Assembly (NCBI GenBank): GCA_031260745.1
Contig: JAISKY010000233.1
Span: 1 to 7,035, forward strand
Source of the DNA: Oscillospiraceae bacterium
GTDB lineage: Bacteria; Bacillota; Clostridia; Oscillospirales; Oscillospiraceae
DNA: 7,035 nucleotides
Direction: 5' to 3'
The notes beneath the pieces were generated by a model. It was not told the DNA's origin. It saw nothing but the letters and a program-made list of their open reading frames with translations, and did not search any database. The position numbers and the translations under genes are program-made. Below, piece after piece: positions 1 to 5,961 of the stretch (the first letter of the stretch is position 1; every line of letters starts with the position of its first letter).

Positions 1-53
1 AAACGGATTGACTGCCTTTGTTAGTATAGCAGTTTTAGTTAAGAAATATAAAA

Positions 54-106
54 CGATTCGCGTAACAATAAGCACAAAATCCAAGAGCCATAAGGGCTCG
101 CGGATT
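54..106. repeat. Interspersed hairpin repeat, copy 1
   Basis: A 33-bp core at 74-106 is identical to 2839-2871. The match extends leftward in degenerate form: CGATTCG occurs at 54-60 here and at 2819-2825 in copy 2, each exactly 13 bases before the core, and about half of those 13 bases also agree. The core is itself an inverted repeat (GAGCC/GGCTC inner arms, AATCC/GGATT outer arms), so each copy can fold. Both copies lie in gene-free DNA beside convergent or terminal gene ends. This looks like a small dispersed intergenic element or a duplicated terminator. No open reading frame is associated with it. Confidence 0.8.
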
Positions 107-108
107 TT
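76..108 (-). terminator. Probable rho-independent terminator of the zinc-ribbon/TPR gene
   Basis: The arms AAAATCC (76-82) and GGATTTT (102-108) enclose a second stem, GAGCC (85-89) with GGCTC (95-99), and a five-base loop. A 2x2 internal mismatch separates the two stems. Read on the minus strand, the hairpin ends in a TTTT tract about 40 bases past the stop codon of the minus-strand gene. Because the outer arms are A- and T-rich, it could also end transcripts arriving from the left. A further small hairpin with CAGCTG arms (125-139) lies between the stop codon and this structure. Confidence 0.6.
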
Positions 109-148
109 GACACTCTTTATTTCTCAGCTGAATCAGCTGTATTTATAT

Positions 149-1420
149 TTACGGCTCTACTCTCGTGACGTTCGTTAGCAGTCCGTTGTTTGCGATTAGC
201 TGAATACGGCTGACGTTGACCATTTTATTCTCCGGCGGAGCGGGCGAGATGTCCATAATCGAAATCACGTTGAATCTCGCGGCGTCTTTCAGCAGAGTTT
301 GAAGCGCGTCGTATTCCTCGGCTTCAGCGGTTTCCTCGGTCTCCTGTCCGGTTTCCTCCGTAAACGAGTCGCTTACCGACCACACGAACTTAAACTCGGT
401 TTTATCCTCGTTCATCGTGAATATGCAGTAGTGCGACGTACGCTCGCCGTTCTCACTTTTGTCGGAAACTCGTAAAACAACGCTGTCAATCCAGCCATAA
501 CCGTCGGCGCTGCCGTTCGTACTGAACCAAACGTCAAGCAGGTCGAAGGCTTTCGGGTCGTTAAGTAACGGATAATAAATAGCCACGCATTGAGCGGCGG
601 CGCTTTCGGCGATTACCGCTTTTTGTCTGGAAACCATATTGACTATTTCAAGCTCACCTATCAAATCGTAAGCGCCTTGGTAATCGGCGTTTTGCATCAG
701 CGAATCAATCCAAGTATCGGCGAGTCGCGAGCGTCTCAATTTACTGTCCGCGATTTGCAGTTTATCAAGCAAATCGTATGCCATTTGGAAATTGCCCGAT
801 TCCGACAGCGTATCGACGGCGGTGACTACGACGGACTTTTGACGTTGAGCCGCATCGGACGGAGCAAGCTCGTCCACCAGTTCGTAGGCTTCAGCGTACT
901 CCGCTTCCGTTACGAGCGAATCTACCCAAAGGTCAATCACTTCGGAGCGTTTGGTATCAGTTCCGGGGACTAAGCCGAACAAATCGTAAGCGCCGCGGTA
1001 ATTTCCGGATTCGGATATTTTGTCGATTGCGGCGATTACGCGGGTTTGGGAATCCTTGTAATTACCGAGCGAAAGAAATGTTTCCGCGGCGGCGGCGTAA
1101 TCGCGTTCGTTGAACATCTCCGCGGCTTTGTTATAGGTCAGGAGCGGAGAAAACGCCTTAGAAGTTACAAGTCCCAAAATAGCGACTAAAACAAGGCTTG
1201 CCATAATAAACGGCAATCGCCTGATAATCAGCGGCGAACCGCGACCGGGTTCTACGATTGTGATTTCGGAAACCTCGGTATCTTCTTCGTATACCCTAAT
1301 ATTATTGGAACGCTTAATTTTTCCGCGGCAACGCTCACAAAACGGAACGTCTTCCTCAACGGGAGCGCCGCAGTTTAGACATACGCTTTGAATTTCTTCT
1401 TCGTGAACGGAATTGTCCAT
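149..1420 (-). CDS. Zinc-ribbon, single-pass membrane protein with TPR-like repeats
   Basis: A 423-residue protein of unknown specific function. Residues 14-31 form a CxxC-x10-CxxC zinc ribbon (C14, C17, C28, C31). An acidic linker follows, then a basic stretch (R67, R68) and one hydrophobic helix at about 70-87 with no export signal before it. The ribbon is therefore probably cytoplasmic and the rest extracytoplasmic. Residues 96-270 are five helical repeats of about 35 residues with TPR/Sel1-like spacing and the recurring pattern AYDL or AYEL. Repeats 2-3 (129-198) resemble repeats 4-5 (199-270), which points to duplication of a pair. Residues 280-423 form a C-terminal alpha/beta region with an acidic Glu-rich insert at 354-369. 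This layout is common in uncharacterised Clostridia proteins; a sensory or scaffolding role is only a guess. The ATG has a weak ribosome site: the nearest purine run, AAGGGG, is about 19 bases upstream. The gene diverges from yunB. Confidence 0.85.
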   Translation of the reverse strand: MDNSVHEEEIQSVCLNCGAPVEEDVPFCERCRGKIKRSNNIRVYEEDTEVSEITIVEPGRGSPLIIRRLPFIMASLVLVAILGLVTSKAFSPLLTYNKAAEMFNERDYAAAAETFLSLGNYKDSQTRVIAAIDKISESGNYRGAYDLFGLVPGTDTKRSEVIDLWVDSLVTEAEYAEAYELVDELAPSDAAQRQKSVVVTAVDTLSESGNFQMAYDLLDKLQIADSKLRRSRLADTWIDSLMQNADYQGAYDLIGELEIVNMVSRQKAVIAESAAAQCVAIYYPLLNDPKAFDLLDVWFSTNGSADGYGWIDSVVLRVSDKSENGERTSHYCIFTMNEDKTEFKFVWSVSDSFTEETGQETEETAEAEEYDALQTLLKDAARFNVISIMDISPAPPENKMVNVSRIQLIANNGLLTNVTRVEP

Positions 1421-1608
1421 AATTATGTAAACCAGTATCCCCTTGTTTGTATAGTGACGTTAAACAGAAACTTACATACTGTATTATCGTAAAATATGGC
1501 GGAGAATTTACCCGTGAGTTACAAAAAATTTCAAATAATTAAAAATAGTTAAAGTTTTACTCGGCAAACAGATATATTTATCGCGCTTGCGGAATAAAGT
1601 GCAGTATT
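1421..1608. other. Divergent intergenic region between the zinc-ribbon gene and yunB
   Basis: This 188-bp AT-rich spacer must carry the start signals of two divergent genes. On the plus strand, CATACTGT at 1475-1482 resembles a sigma-E -10 element (CATACANT), which would suit yunB, but no convincing -35 lies at the right distance. On the minus strand, TATACA near 1453 resembles a -10 element but also lacks a good -35. No RNA gene or small ORF with a ribosome site was seen. Confidence 0.4.
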
Positions 1609-2277
1609 ATGAATAAAATGAAGCGATTTATGCGGAGGCATAGGTTTCCGCAGATAAATATCTTACTACTTGTCCTACTCCTGATACTTATTTGCGTCAT
1701 ACCGCTGTATAGCCGTATGGCTGAGATTGTCAGGGAAATGTCCGTAGCGTCGGCCAGGAATACTGTTTCTCAAACGATTAACAGCGCGGTTGCGAATCGT
1801 ATGGCTAAAGGCGATTTGAATTACAGCGACATTATTTCGCTGGAGCGCGATGAAAGCGGCAAAGTCGCCGCTTTGATGACCAATATGACGAGGATTAACG
1901 CGCTGAAATCGGAAATCTCCGGCGAGATTATGGAGAACTTAGCTAATAAGGGCGCGGCGAAAGTACGCGTTCCGTTGGGGAACTTGTTCGGCTCGCACTT
2001 TACGTCGGGTATGGGACCGGACATTTCGGTAAAAATAGTGCTTGTAAACGCCGCCTCCACGGGTTTTTCAAGCAAGTTCAGCTCGGCGGGAATAAATCAG
2101 ACCCGGCACGAGATAATACTTGACGTGACGATTGACATAAAAGTTTTGATACCGGGCAAAGCGGTCGAAACCGGCGTAACCTCCCAAATCGTGGTCGCGG
2201 AAACGATACTGCTCGGCACGGTTCCGGATACCTACACAAATTTCGAGCTTGGCGAATTTCCGGAGAAATACCCTTAA
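1609..2277 (+). CDS. yunB: Sporulation protein YunB
   Basis: A 222-residue protein of the YunB family. YunB is a sporulation protein of the sigma-E (mother-cell) regulon in Bacillus subtilis, required for efficient spore formation; its molecular activity is not defined. A basic N-terminus (residues 1-13) precedes one transmembrane helix at about 16-34, so most of the protein is probably outside the cytoplasm. Family-type features visible here include an alanine-rich helix leading to a TINSAV-type segment (56-61), the YSDIISLERDESG region (72-84), the RVPLGNLFGS segment (120-129), SSAGINQTRH (158-167), and a VPDTY motif near the C-terminus (205-209). The Bacillus protein is slightly longer. 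The ATG at 1609 is chosen because no in-frame start with a better ribosome site lies upstream; its own site is weak. spoVAC follows 76 bases later on the same strand and may be co-transcribed. Family assignment is confident. Confidence 0.93.
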   Translation: MNKMKRFMRRHRFPQINILLLVLLLILICVIPLYSRMAEIVREMSVASARNTVSQTINSAVANRMAKGDLNYSDIISLERDESGKVAALMTNMTRINALKSEISGEIMENLANKGAAKVRVPLGNLFGSHFTSGMGPDISVKIVLVNAASTGFSSKFSSAGINQTRHEIILDVTIDIKVLIPGKAVETGVTSQIVVAETILLGTVPDTYTNFELGEFPEKYP

Positions 2278-2353
2278 CGTACTACCGAAACTTATATACG
2301 TATAATCTACAAATTTCGCGTAAAAACTATACTCGTAAGGAGAACGCTAATAT

Positions 2354-2794
2354 ATGTCAAAAATTACAACCGAGGAATACAACGAATACGTAAAGCAAAT
2401 TTCACCTAAGTCGCAGCTTATTCCTAATATGCTGAAAGCGTTTTTAGGCGGCGGAGTAATATGTACGGTCGGGCAGGCGGTTCTGGAGTTTTGGTCGGCT
2501 CGTATACCGGAAACCGAAGCCGCGGCGGCGGCTACAAGCGTATCAATGATTTTGCTGGGAGTTTTGCTGACCGCGTTCGGGCTGTATGACGAGATGGCGA
2601 GGTTTGGAAAAGCCGGAACTCTGGTGCCTATAACGGGGTTCGCGAACTCAATCGCCTCGCCCGCGCTGGAATTCAAAAGCGAGGGTTTCACCGCCGGAAC
2701 AGCCGCTAAGATGTTCGTCGTCGGAGGTCCGGTAATCGTGTTCGGACTAACCGCGTCCGTAGTCTACGGGATTATCTATGTACTGCTGTTATAG
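2354..2794 (+). CDS. spoVAC: Stage V sporulation protein AC
   Basis: A 146-residue membrane protein matching SpoVAC, which is about 150 residues in Bacillus. SpoVA proteins move calcium-dipicolinate into the developing spore and release it at germination; SpoVAC is an inner-spore-membrane component with reported mechanosensitive channel behaviour. Visible hallmarks are the soluble N-terminus ending in PKSQLIPN (18-25), the GGGVICTVGQ helix start (32-41), a second hydrophobic segment at 62-77, the conserved KAGTLVPITGFANS stretch (86-99) followed by SPALEFKSEG (102-111), and a final hydrophobic region at 119-146 with GGPVIVFG. The ribosome site AAGGAG (2337-2342) sits 11 bases before the ATG. 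In Bacillus this gene lies within a spoVA operon between spoVAB and spoVAD; here a terminator follows and no spoVAD or spoVAE is present. yunB lies upstream. Identification is very secure. Confidence 0.96.
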   Translation: MSKITTEEYNEYVKQISPKSQLIPNMLKAFLGGGVICTVGQAVLEFWSARIPETEAAAAATSVSMILLGVLLTAFGLYDEMARFGKAGTLVPITGFANSIASPALEFKSEGFTAGTAAKMFVVGGPVIVFGLTASVVYGIIYVLLL

Positions 2795-2818
2795 CAAAGG
2801 CAATTTAGAAACGTGACG

Positions 2819-2871
2819 CGATTCGTCTTTCGATACGGACAAAATCCAAGAGCCATAAGGGCTCGCGGATT
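2819..2871. repeat. Interspersed hairpin repeat, copy 2
   Basis: Second copy of the element at 54-106, in the same orientation, with a 33-bp identical core at 2839-2871. Here the outer stem is shorter (AATCC with GGATT), because the bases after the core differ from copy 1. It lies just past the spoVAC stop codon. Two more hairpins follow it: a small TAGCCG/CGGCTA stem at 2889-2903 and the strong terminator at 2918-2953. Confidence 0.8.
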
Positions 2872-2917
2872 GCGCCGCTCAATTGTCTTAGCCGACACGG
2901 CTATTATGAGAGAATAC

Positions 2918-2960
2918 AAATACCGGACGCGCCATTCAACGCGTCCGGTATTTGCTTTTT
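2918..2960. terminator. Strong bidirectional terminator between spoVAC and the collagen-like gene
   Basis: A perfect 14-bp stem (2918-2931 with 2940-2953) with an eight-base loop. On the plus strand it is followed by GC and then TTTTTATTT, a classic intrinsic terminator for spoVAC. On the minus strand the stem begins only five bases after the collagen-like gene's TAA and ends in TATTTGTATT, so it can also end that transcript. The convergent gene layout agrees with this. Confidence 0.92.
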
Positions 2961-4491
2961 ATTTGCAGCAAGAATCACAGTCACAGCAAGATTCGTCTAC
3001 TTCGCCGGAGGTGGGGCCGGGAGTAACGAGATTGCCTATTTTCTTGATTGTGACGTATAAACTGTGAGTAGTTACAGCGAACGCAAACAGACCGTATGGC
3101 GGTACGGTATATTTTAGCGCTATCTCTGTAGACTTCGTTATCTGAACGATAGAGTGAGTACATATCGGTACGTCAACCTTGGACTGGTTACTCGCGTGAC
3201 CAAATCGGACTACTTCACAGCTCATCAGCGACGCGTCTTCTCTCACATCATACAATTCTGCTACGAATATAACATTTTCATCTACTATAGTCGCGGGAGG
3301 GAGCATTGCCACCATAGAGAATGTAAGTTCATATACACCCGGTTCACTAACCTGAAACATACCATACGTTTGCGATGTGGTTGTCGTATCAAAATCAAGA
3401 GCCGAACCCATAACTGATTTGACAGCGTAAGGATATGTGTAATCTTCTCCGCTATGGTCAATGGTTATTCCGGAGTGCGACATTCGTACGTAATTGGGAG
3501 AGTAATCGGCTCCGTCTTTTCCATCTTCACCCTTTTCGCCGTCTTTTCCGTCTTCGCCGTCTGCGCCGTCTTTACCATCCGCGCCGTCTGCGCCGTCTTT
3601 ACCATCTGCTCCATCCGCGCCGTCTTTTCCGTCTGCCCCGTCTTTCCCATCTACACCGTCTTTTCCGTTAGTTCCGTTAGCGCCGGCTGCGCCTTCATCG
3701 CCCTTATCGCCTTTATCACCCTTGTCGCCCTTATCGCCTTTGGTACCGGTACCGGCTGCGCCGTCGTTGCCTTTATCGCCTTTATCGCCCTTGTCGCCTT
3801 TGTCGCCCTTTTCACCTCTCAAACCCTGCTCGCCTTGCGGACCGGGTCTGCCCTCGCCGCCGAGGTCGCCTTGAGGGCCTTGCGGACCGGTTTCGCCGGG
3901 ACAACCTCTGGGTCCGCACGGTCCCTGAGGTCCGCACGGTCCGACGTCGCCTTCCGGCCCGGCTTCGCCCTGAATACCCTGCGGTCCTGCGGGACCTATC
4001 GGACCGTCGGGACCGGGGTCGCCTTTGGGACCTTGAGGTCCTTGGTCGCCCCGCGGACCCGCTACTCCGCGAGGACCTACCGGACCTTGCGGACCCGGAT
4101 TTCCCTTAACGCCTTGCGGACCGGGGCAGCCCGTATCGCCCGTAGGCCCAATCTCACCGGGACAGCCTTGAGAACCTTTAGGACCTACCGGACCGGCGGG
4201 GCCTCGCGGTCCTATCGCTCCGGTATTACCGGGACGGCCTTGCATACCTTGTTCGCCCTGATTGCCCTTGGGACCTCTTGGTCCCATCGGGCCTTCCGCG
4301 CCCTGCGGACCTATCGGTCCGGTAGCGCCGGTGTCGCCCTTAGGTCCCGCGCAGCCATACTGACAGTTGGTTTGGCACGGATTATTACCCGGATTATTGC
4401 ACGCGTAAACTTCGTTACAGTCACATTTATGATTGGTATCCGACTCGCAACTATTACAGTTACAGTTAAAGCGGCAATTTTTGTTGTTCAT
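2959..4491 (-). CDS. Cys-rich collagen-like protein with BclA-like C-terminal domain
   Basis: A 510-residue protein, probably a spore-surface (exosporium) structural protein. Residues 1-45 are Cys- and Asn-rich with nine cysteines and no signal peptide. Gly-X-Y triplets run from 46 to 329: 67 perfect triplets, a one-residue deletion at 247-248 (GT then GTK), then 27 more. The first part is rich in Pro and Gln. From about 221 there is no proline, only GDK runs (226-265) and GKD/GAD runs (276-329). Residues 331-487 form a beta-rich domain resembling the trimerising C-terminal domain of BclA-type proteins, ending in SLYVTIKKIG. The tail has five cysteines in its last nine residues. Six more cysteines lie inside the triple-helix region (47, 110, 122, 186, 192, 197). 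A lack of export signal fits deposition from the mother cell. AGGAGG (4499-4504) lies seven bases before the ATG. Collagen-like architecture is certain; spore location is inferred from neighbours and domain type. Confidence 0.93.
   Translation of the reverse strand: MNNKNCRFNCNCNSCESDTNHKCDCNEVYACNNPGNNPCQTNCQYGCAGPKGDTGATGPIGPQGAEGPMGPRGPKGNQGEQGMQGRPGNTGAIGPRGPAGPVGPKGSQGCPGEIGPTGDTGCPGPQGVKGNPGPQGPVGPRGVAGPRGDQGPQGPKGDPGPDGPIGPAGPQGIQGEAGPEGDVGPCGPQGPCGPRGCPGETGPQGPQGDLGGEGRPGPQGEQGLRGEKGDKGDKGDKGDKGNDGAAGTGTKGDKGDKGDKGDKGDEGAAGANGTNGKDGVDGKDGADGKDGADGADGKDGADGADGKDGADGEDGKDGEKGEDGKDGADYSPNYVRMSHSGITIDHSGEDYTYPYAVKSVMGSALDFDTTTTSQTYGMFQVSEPGVYELTFSMVAMLPPATIVDENVIFVAELYDVREDASLMSCEVVRFGHASNQSKVDVPICTHSIVQITKSTEIALKYTVPPYGLFAFAVTTHSLYVTIKKIGNLVTPGPTSGEVDESCCDCDSCCK
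3505..3816 (-). repeat. Short tandem repeats encoding proline-free Gly-X-Y triplets
   Basis: This coding stretch consists of 9-bp-based repeats. Residues 226-265 are encoded by repeated GGC-GAC-AAG-like units (GDK), and residues 276-329 by alternating GKD and GAD units. A 15-base segment recurs exactly 27 bases apart (3565-3579 and 3592-3606). Such runs are prone to slippage in steps of 9 bases, which would change the length of the collagen rod without breaking frame. Confidence 0.85.
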
Positions 4492-4566
4492 TGTTATTCC
4501 TCCTAAACATATAAAATCTATGTCCGGAAGCTGTATTGCGGCGTACGCTTTTTACAGATTCCAATG

Positions 4567-4593
4567 TATTTTATGCGCCGAAAAACTCGGTGT
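4567..4593 (-). promoter_or_regulatory. Candidate sigma-K promoter of the collagen-like gene
   Basis: On the minus strand, CATAAAATA (4575-4567) matches the sigma-K -10 consensus CATANNNTA exactly. The dinucleotide AC (4593-4592), the core of the sigma-K -35 element, lies 16 bases upstream. The predicted leader is about 70 bases. The -10 also resembles sigma-E (CATACANT, one mismatch), which shares consensus bases. The motif is short, so chance occurrence is possible, but late mother-cell expression is what an exosporium protein would need. Confidence 0.45.
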
Positions 4594-4653
4594 AACAGAT
4601 AAAAACCTATTTTGTGTCTGTTATCGAACAATTTTACGATTTTGACGGGTATA

Positions 4654-4673
4654 ACCGTTTTAGCCGAAACGGT
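4654..4673. repeat. Inverted repeat upstream of the bicupin promoter
   Basis: Arms ACCGTTT (4654-4660) and AAACGGT (4667-4673) are separated by six bases. The right arm continues into TCAAA, and TTTGAC occurs at 4641-4646, giving an overlapping alternative pairing (TTTGAC with GTCAAA at 4672-4677). It lies 37 bases upstream of the bicupin -35 element and could be an operator for either divergent gene. No U-tract follows, so it is not a terminator. Confidence 0.45.
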
Positions 4674-4710
4674 CAAATATAATCGCCCAATTTCTGATAC
4701 CCGATAACCC

Positions 4711-4739
4711 TTGACAATTCGTTGGCGTTATGCTACAAT
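4711..4739 (+). promoter_or_regulatory. Sigma-A promoter of the bicupin gene
   Basis: A perfect -35 TTGACA (4711-4716), a 17-bp spacer and -10 TACAAT (4734-4739), preceded by TG at -15 (TGCTACAAT), an extended -10. Transcription should start near 4746, giving a leader of about 60 bases. This is a strong vegetative promoter. Confidence 0.88.
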
Positions 4740-4753
4740 AACACTAAGCAGAA

Positions 4754-4778
4754 AGCGTTTTTGTTATCTAAAAACGCT
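4754..4778 (+). promoter_or_regulatory. 5'-leader palindrome of the bicupin gene
   Basis: A perfect 9-bp inverted repeat, AGCGTTTTT (4754-4762) and AAAAACGCT (4770-4778), with a seven-base loop. It starts about eight bases after the predicted transcription start and ends 15 bases before the ribosome site. It could be an RNA hairpin that stabilises the messenger, or a DNA operator for a repressor bound just downstream of the promoter. The left arm with its flank (AGAAAGCGTTTTTG) loosely resembles a CcpA cre site, with three mismatches at conserved positions. No T-run follows on the plus strand, so it is not an attenuator of the usual kind. Confidence 0.5.
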
Positions 4779-4807
4779 AAAAAACAAAATTCTAAGGAGG
4801 CATTACA

Positions 4808-5776
4808 ATGGAAAAGCGAATACTAATCGACCTGAACGACAAAGCTAACTGGCTTTACGAGTCAACCTCGCCGCCGACCCCCGCGGGACATATCGTTGAG
4901 GAAAACCGCGTAATACTTATGCCGGAGGGCGAACACAGACTGTTCGCGTTCACCGACGCGGTTATGCACTACGCTCCGGATATGGGCGCGTTTGAGCACG
5001 AACATCACCACGGTTTTGAAACCTTTTTCGTAGACAGCGGTTCAATGGAATTCTACAGCCTTGGACAATATTGCGAACTAAAAAAAGGTGACATTATTCA
5101 CATTCAACCCTATATTACCCACGGAATGGTATTCCACGAGGATACTCGCTATAGGGGAATTTTCCAGGACTGGAGCGTAATCGACAACTTTGCCGAAACG
5201 TACGAACTCAAAAGACGCTGTCCGGAGGACGCCGCGAAGATGGCGGAAAAAGGCGTAAATATGGGCGAGATGGATATGTTTATCCTTGAACGCGCCAATT
5301 GCGAAAAAGTTGAGCCGGAGCAAATCAGCGCCGTCCGCAATCCCTCCAGACCGCTGAAACAATTCAAATTTGACGGCGTTACGCTGAAAATGATGGTCGG
5401 TCGCTGGGAAACCAACGGAGTTCGCGAGATTTGGCGCGCGGAGATGGAAAAAGGTTTCCACGCCGAGTGGCTTGACTTCCCGACTAACCCCGAATTATTC
5501 TACGTAACCGAGGGTAACGTGAAATTTAAGGTGTACGACGAGGAATTTACGGCGTATCCCGACTGCCTTGTGAAGATTCCGAAACTTGCTCCGCACAGTA
5601 TCGTCGCGGAAAGCAACGCCGCGATGTATGACCTCGCCGGACTGACTTGTTGGTATGACTTCCTACACGACTATGATGCTCTGCATACTAACAGCCCGGA
5701 ACGCGCTAAAGACGCCGAAGTGATTAAAGCGCTTAAAGCTAAAACAGGCTGCTTCATTAAATCATTCGGAAAATAA
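4808..5776 (+). CDS. Bicupin-domain protein
   Basis: A 322-residue soluble protein with two cupin domains and no signal peptide. The first domain has a full metal-site motif: H64 and H66 in HEHHH, E71 four residues after H66, and G78 six after E71, followed by G94...P101...H105 as the second motif. H64, H66, E71 and H105 are the expected ligands of a divalent metal. The second domain is less canonical, with H218, E220, E229 and H263 at comparable places (E229 followed six residues later by G236, and PKLAPH at 258-263). Bicupins include dioxygenases, isomerases, decarboxylases and sugar-binding proteins, so the reaction cannot be named. The gene starts at an ATG seven bases after an AAGGAGG site, has its own sigma-A promoter and ends in an intrinsic terminator. 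The neighbouring URO-D-like gene suggests a shared small-molecule pathway. Fold assignment is confident; function is not. Confidence 0.85.
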   Translation: MEKRILIDLNDKANWLYESTSPPTPAGHIVEENRVILMPEGEHRLFAFTDAVMHYAPDMGAFEHEHHHGFETFFVDSGSMEFYSLGQYCELKKGDIIHIQPYITHGMVFHEDTRYRGIFQDWSVIDNFAETYELKRRCPEDAAKMAEKGVNMGEMDMFILERANCEKVEPEQISAVRNPSRPLKQFKFDGVTLKMMVGRWETNGVREIWRAEMEKGFHAEWLDFPTNPELFYVTEGNVKFKVYDEEFTAYPDCLVKIPKLAPHSIVAESNAAMYDLAGLTCWYDFLHDYDALHTNSPERAKDAEVIKALKAKTGCFIKSFGK

Positions 5777-5799
5777 TCGCGATTTGCGAAACACAAATC

Positions 5800-5828
5800 C
5801 TGCCGCGCTATGTCAGCGCGGCAGTTTT
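5800..5828 (+). terminator. Rho-independent terminator of the bicupin gene
   Basis: A perfect 10-bp GC-rich stem, CTGCCGCGCT (5800-5809) with AGCGCGGCAG (5815-5824), and a five-base loop, followed by TTTTCT. It lies 23 bases after the stop codon. A weaker stem (GATTTG 5781-5786 with CAAATC 5794-5799) immediately precedes it. It separates the bicupin transcript from the URO-D-like gene. Confidence 0.93.
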
Positions 5829-5890
5829 CTCGCTATTTCAACTGTAATTATCAGCAACTGCGATTTTTTATTTTGATTAGGCAAAAATAC

Positions 5891-5920
5891 TTGACAATTG
5901 ATAGACGCTTGTGTTATACT
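5891..5920 (+). promoter_or_regulatory. Sigma-A promoter of the URO-D-like gene
   Basis: A perfect -35 TTGACA (5891-5896), an 18-bp spacer and -10 TATACT (5915-5920) with an extended TG (TGTTATACT). Start is expected near 5927, giving a leader of about 35 bases. The TTGACAATT start and extended -10 closely match the bicupin promoter. Confidence 0.88.
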
Positions 5921-5961
5921 ATGTGCAGTATGTACATTATTGATTCAGGAGGATATAATTT

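Larger units (their letters stand above)
4492..4807. other. 316-bp divergent regulatory region
   Basis: Gene-free DNA between the divergent collagen-like and bicupin genes. From left to right it holds the collagen gene's AGGAGG ribosome site, a candidate sigma-K promoter on the minus strand, an inverted repeat (4654-4673), a sigma-A promoter on the plus strand, a 5'-leader palindrome (4754-4778) and the bicupin ribosome site AAGGAGG (4794-4800). No convincing small gene was found in it. Confidence 0.75.

Noticed and set aside
590..973. A 127-codon plus-strand frame inside the zinc-ribbon/TPR gene.
   Set aside because: It lies fully opposite a gene with recognisable domains, and its translation shows no known motif.
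1475..1482. Possible sigma-E -10 element for yunB.
   Set aside because: CATACTGT is close to consensus, but no matching -35 lies at the required spacing, so it is not listed as a promoter.
2813..3067. An 84-codon plus-strand frame across the spoVAC-collagen intergenic region.
   Set aside because: It runs through the repeat, two hairpins and the bidirectional terminator into the collagen-like gene, and has no ribosome site.
3505..3816. Possible CRISPR array, suggested by regularly spaced short repeats.
   Set aside because: The periodicity is in multiples of 9 bases in frame with Gly-X-Y codons, and there are no unique spacers.
3454..4506. A 350-codon open frame on the plus strand opposite the collagen-like gene.
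   Set aside because: It is the complement of the Gly-X-Y repeat, whose low-complexity codons exclude stops in other frames. Its translation is repetitive Ala/Arg/Thr/Phe sequence and no ribosome site was evident.
5078..5461. Minus-strand frames of 88 and 127 codons opposite the bicupin gene.
   Set aside because: They are shadows of a gene with clear cupin motifs, a ribosome site and a promoter.
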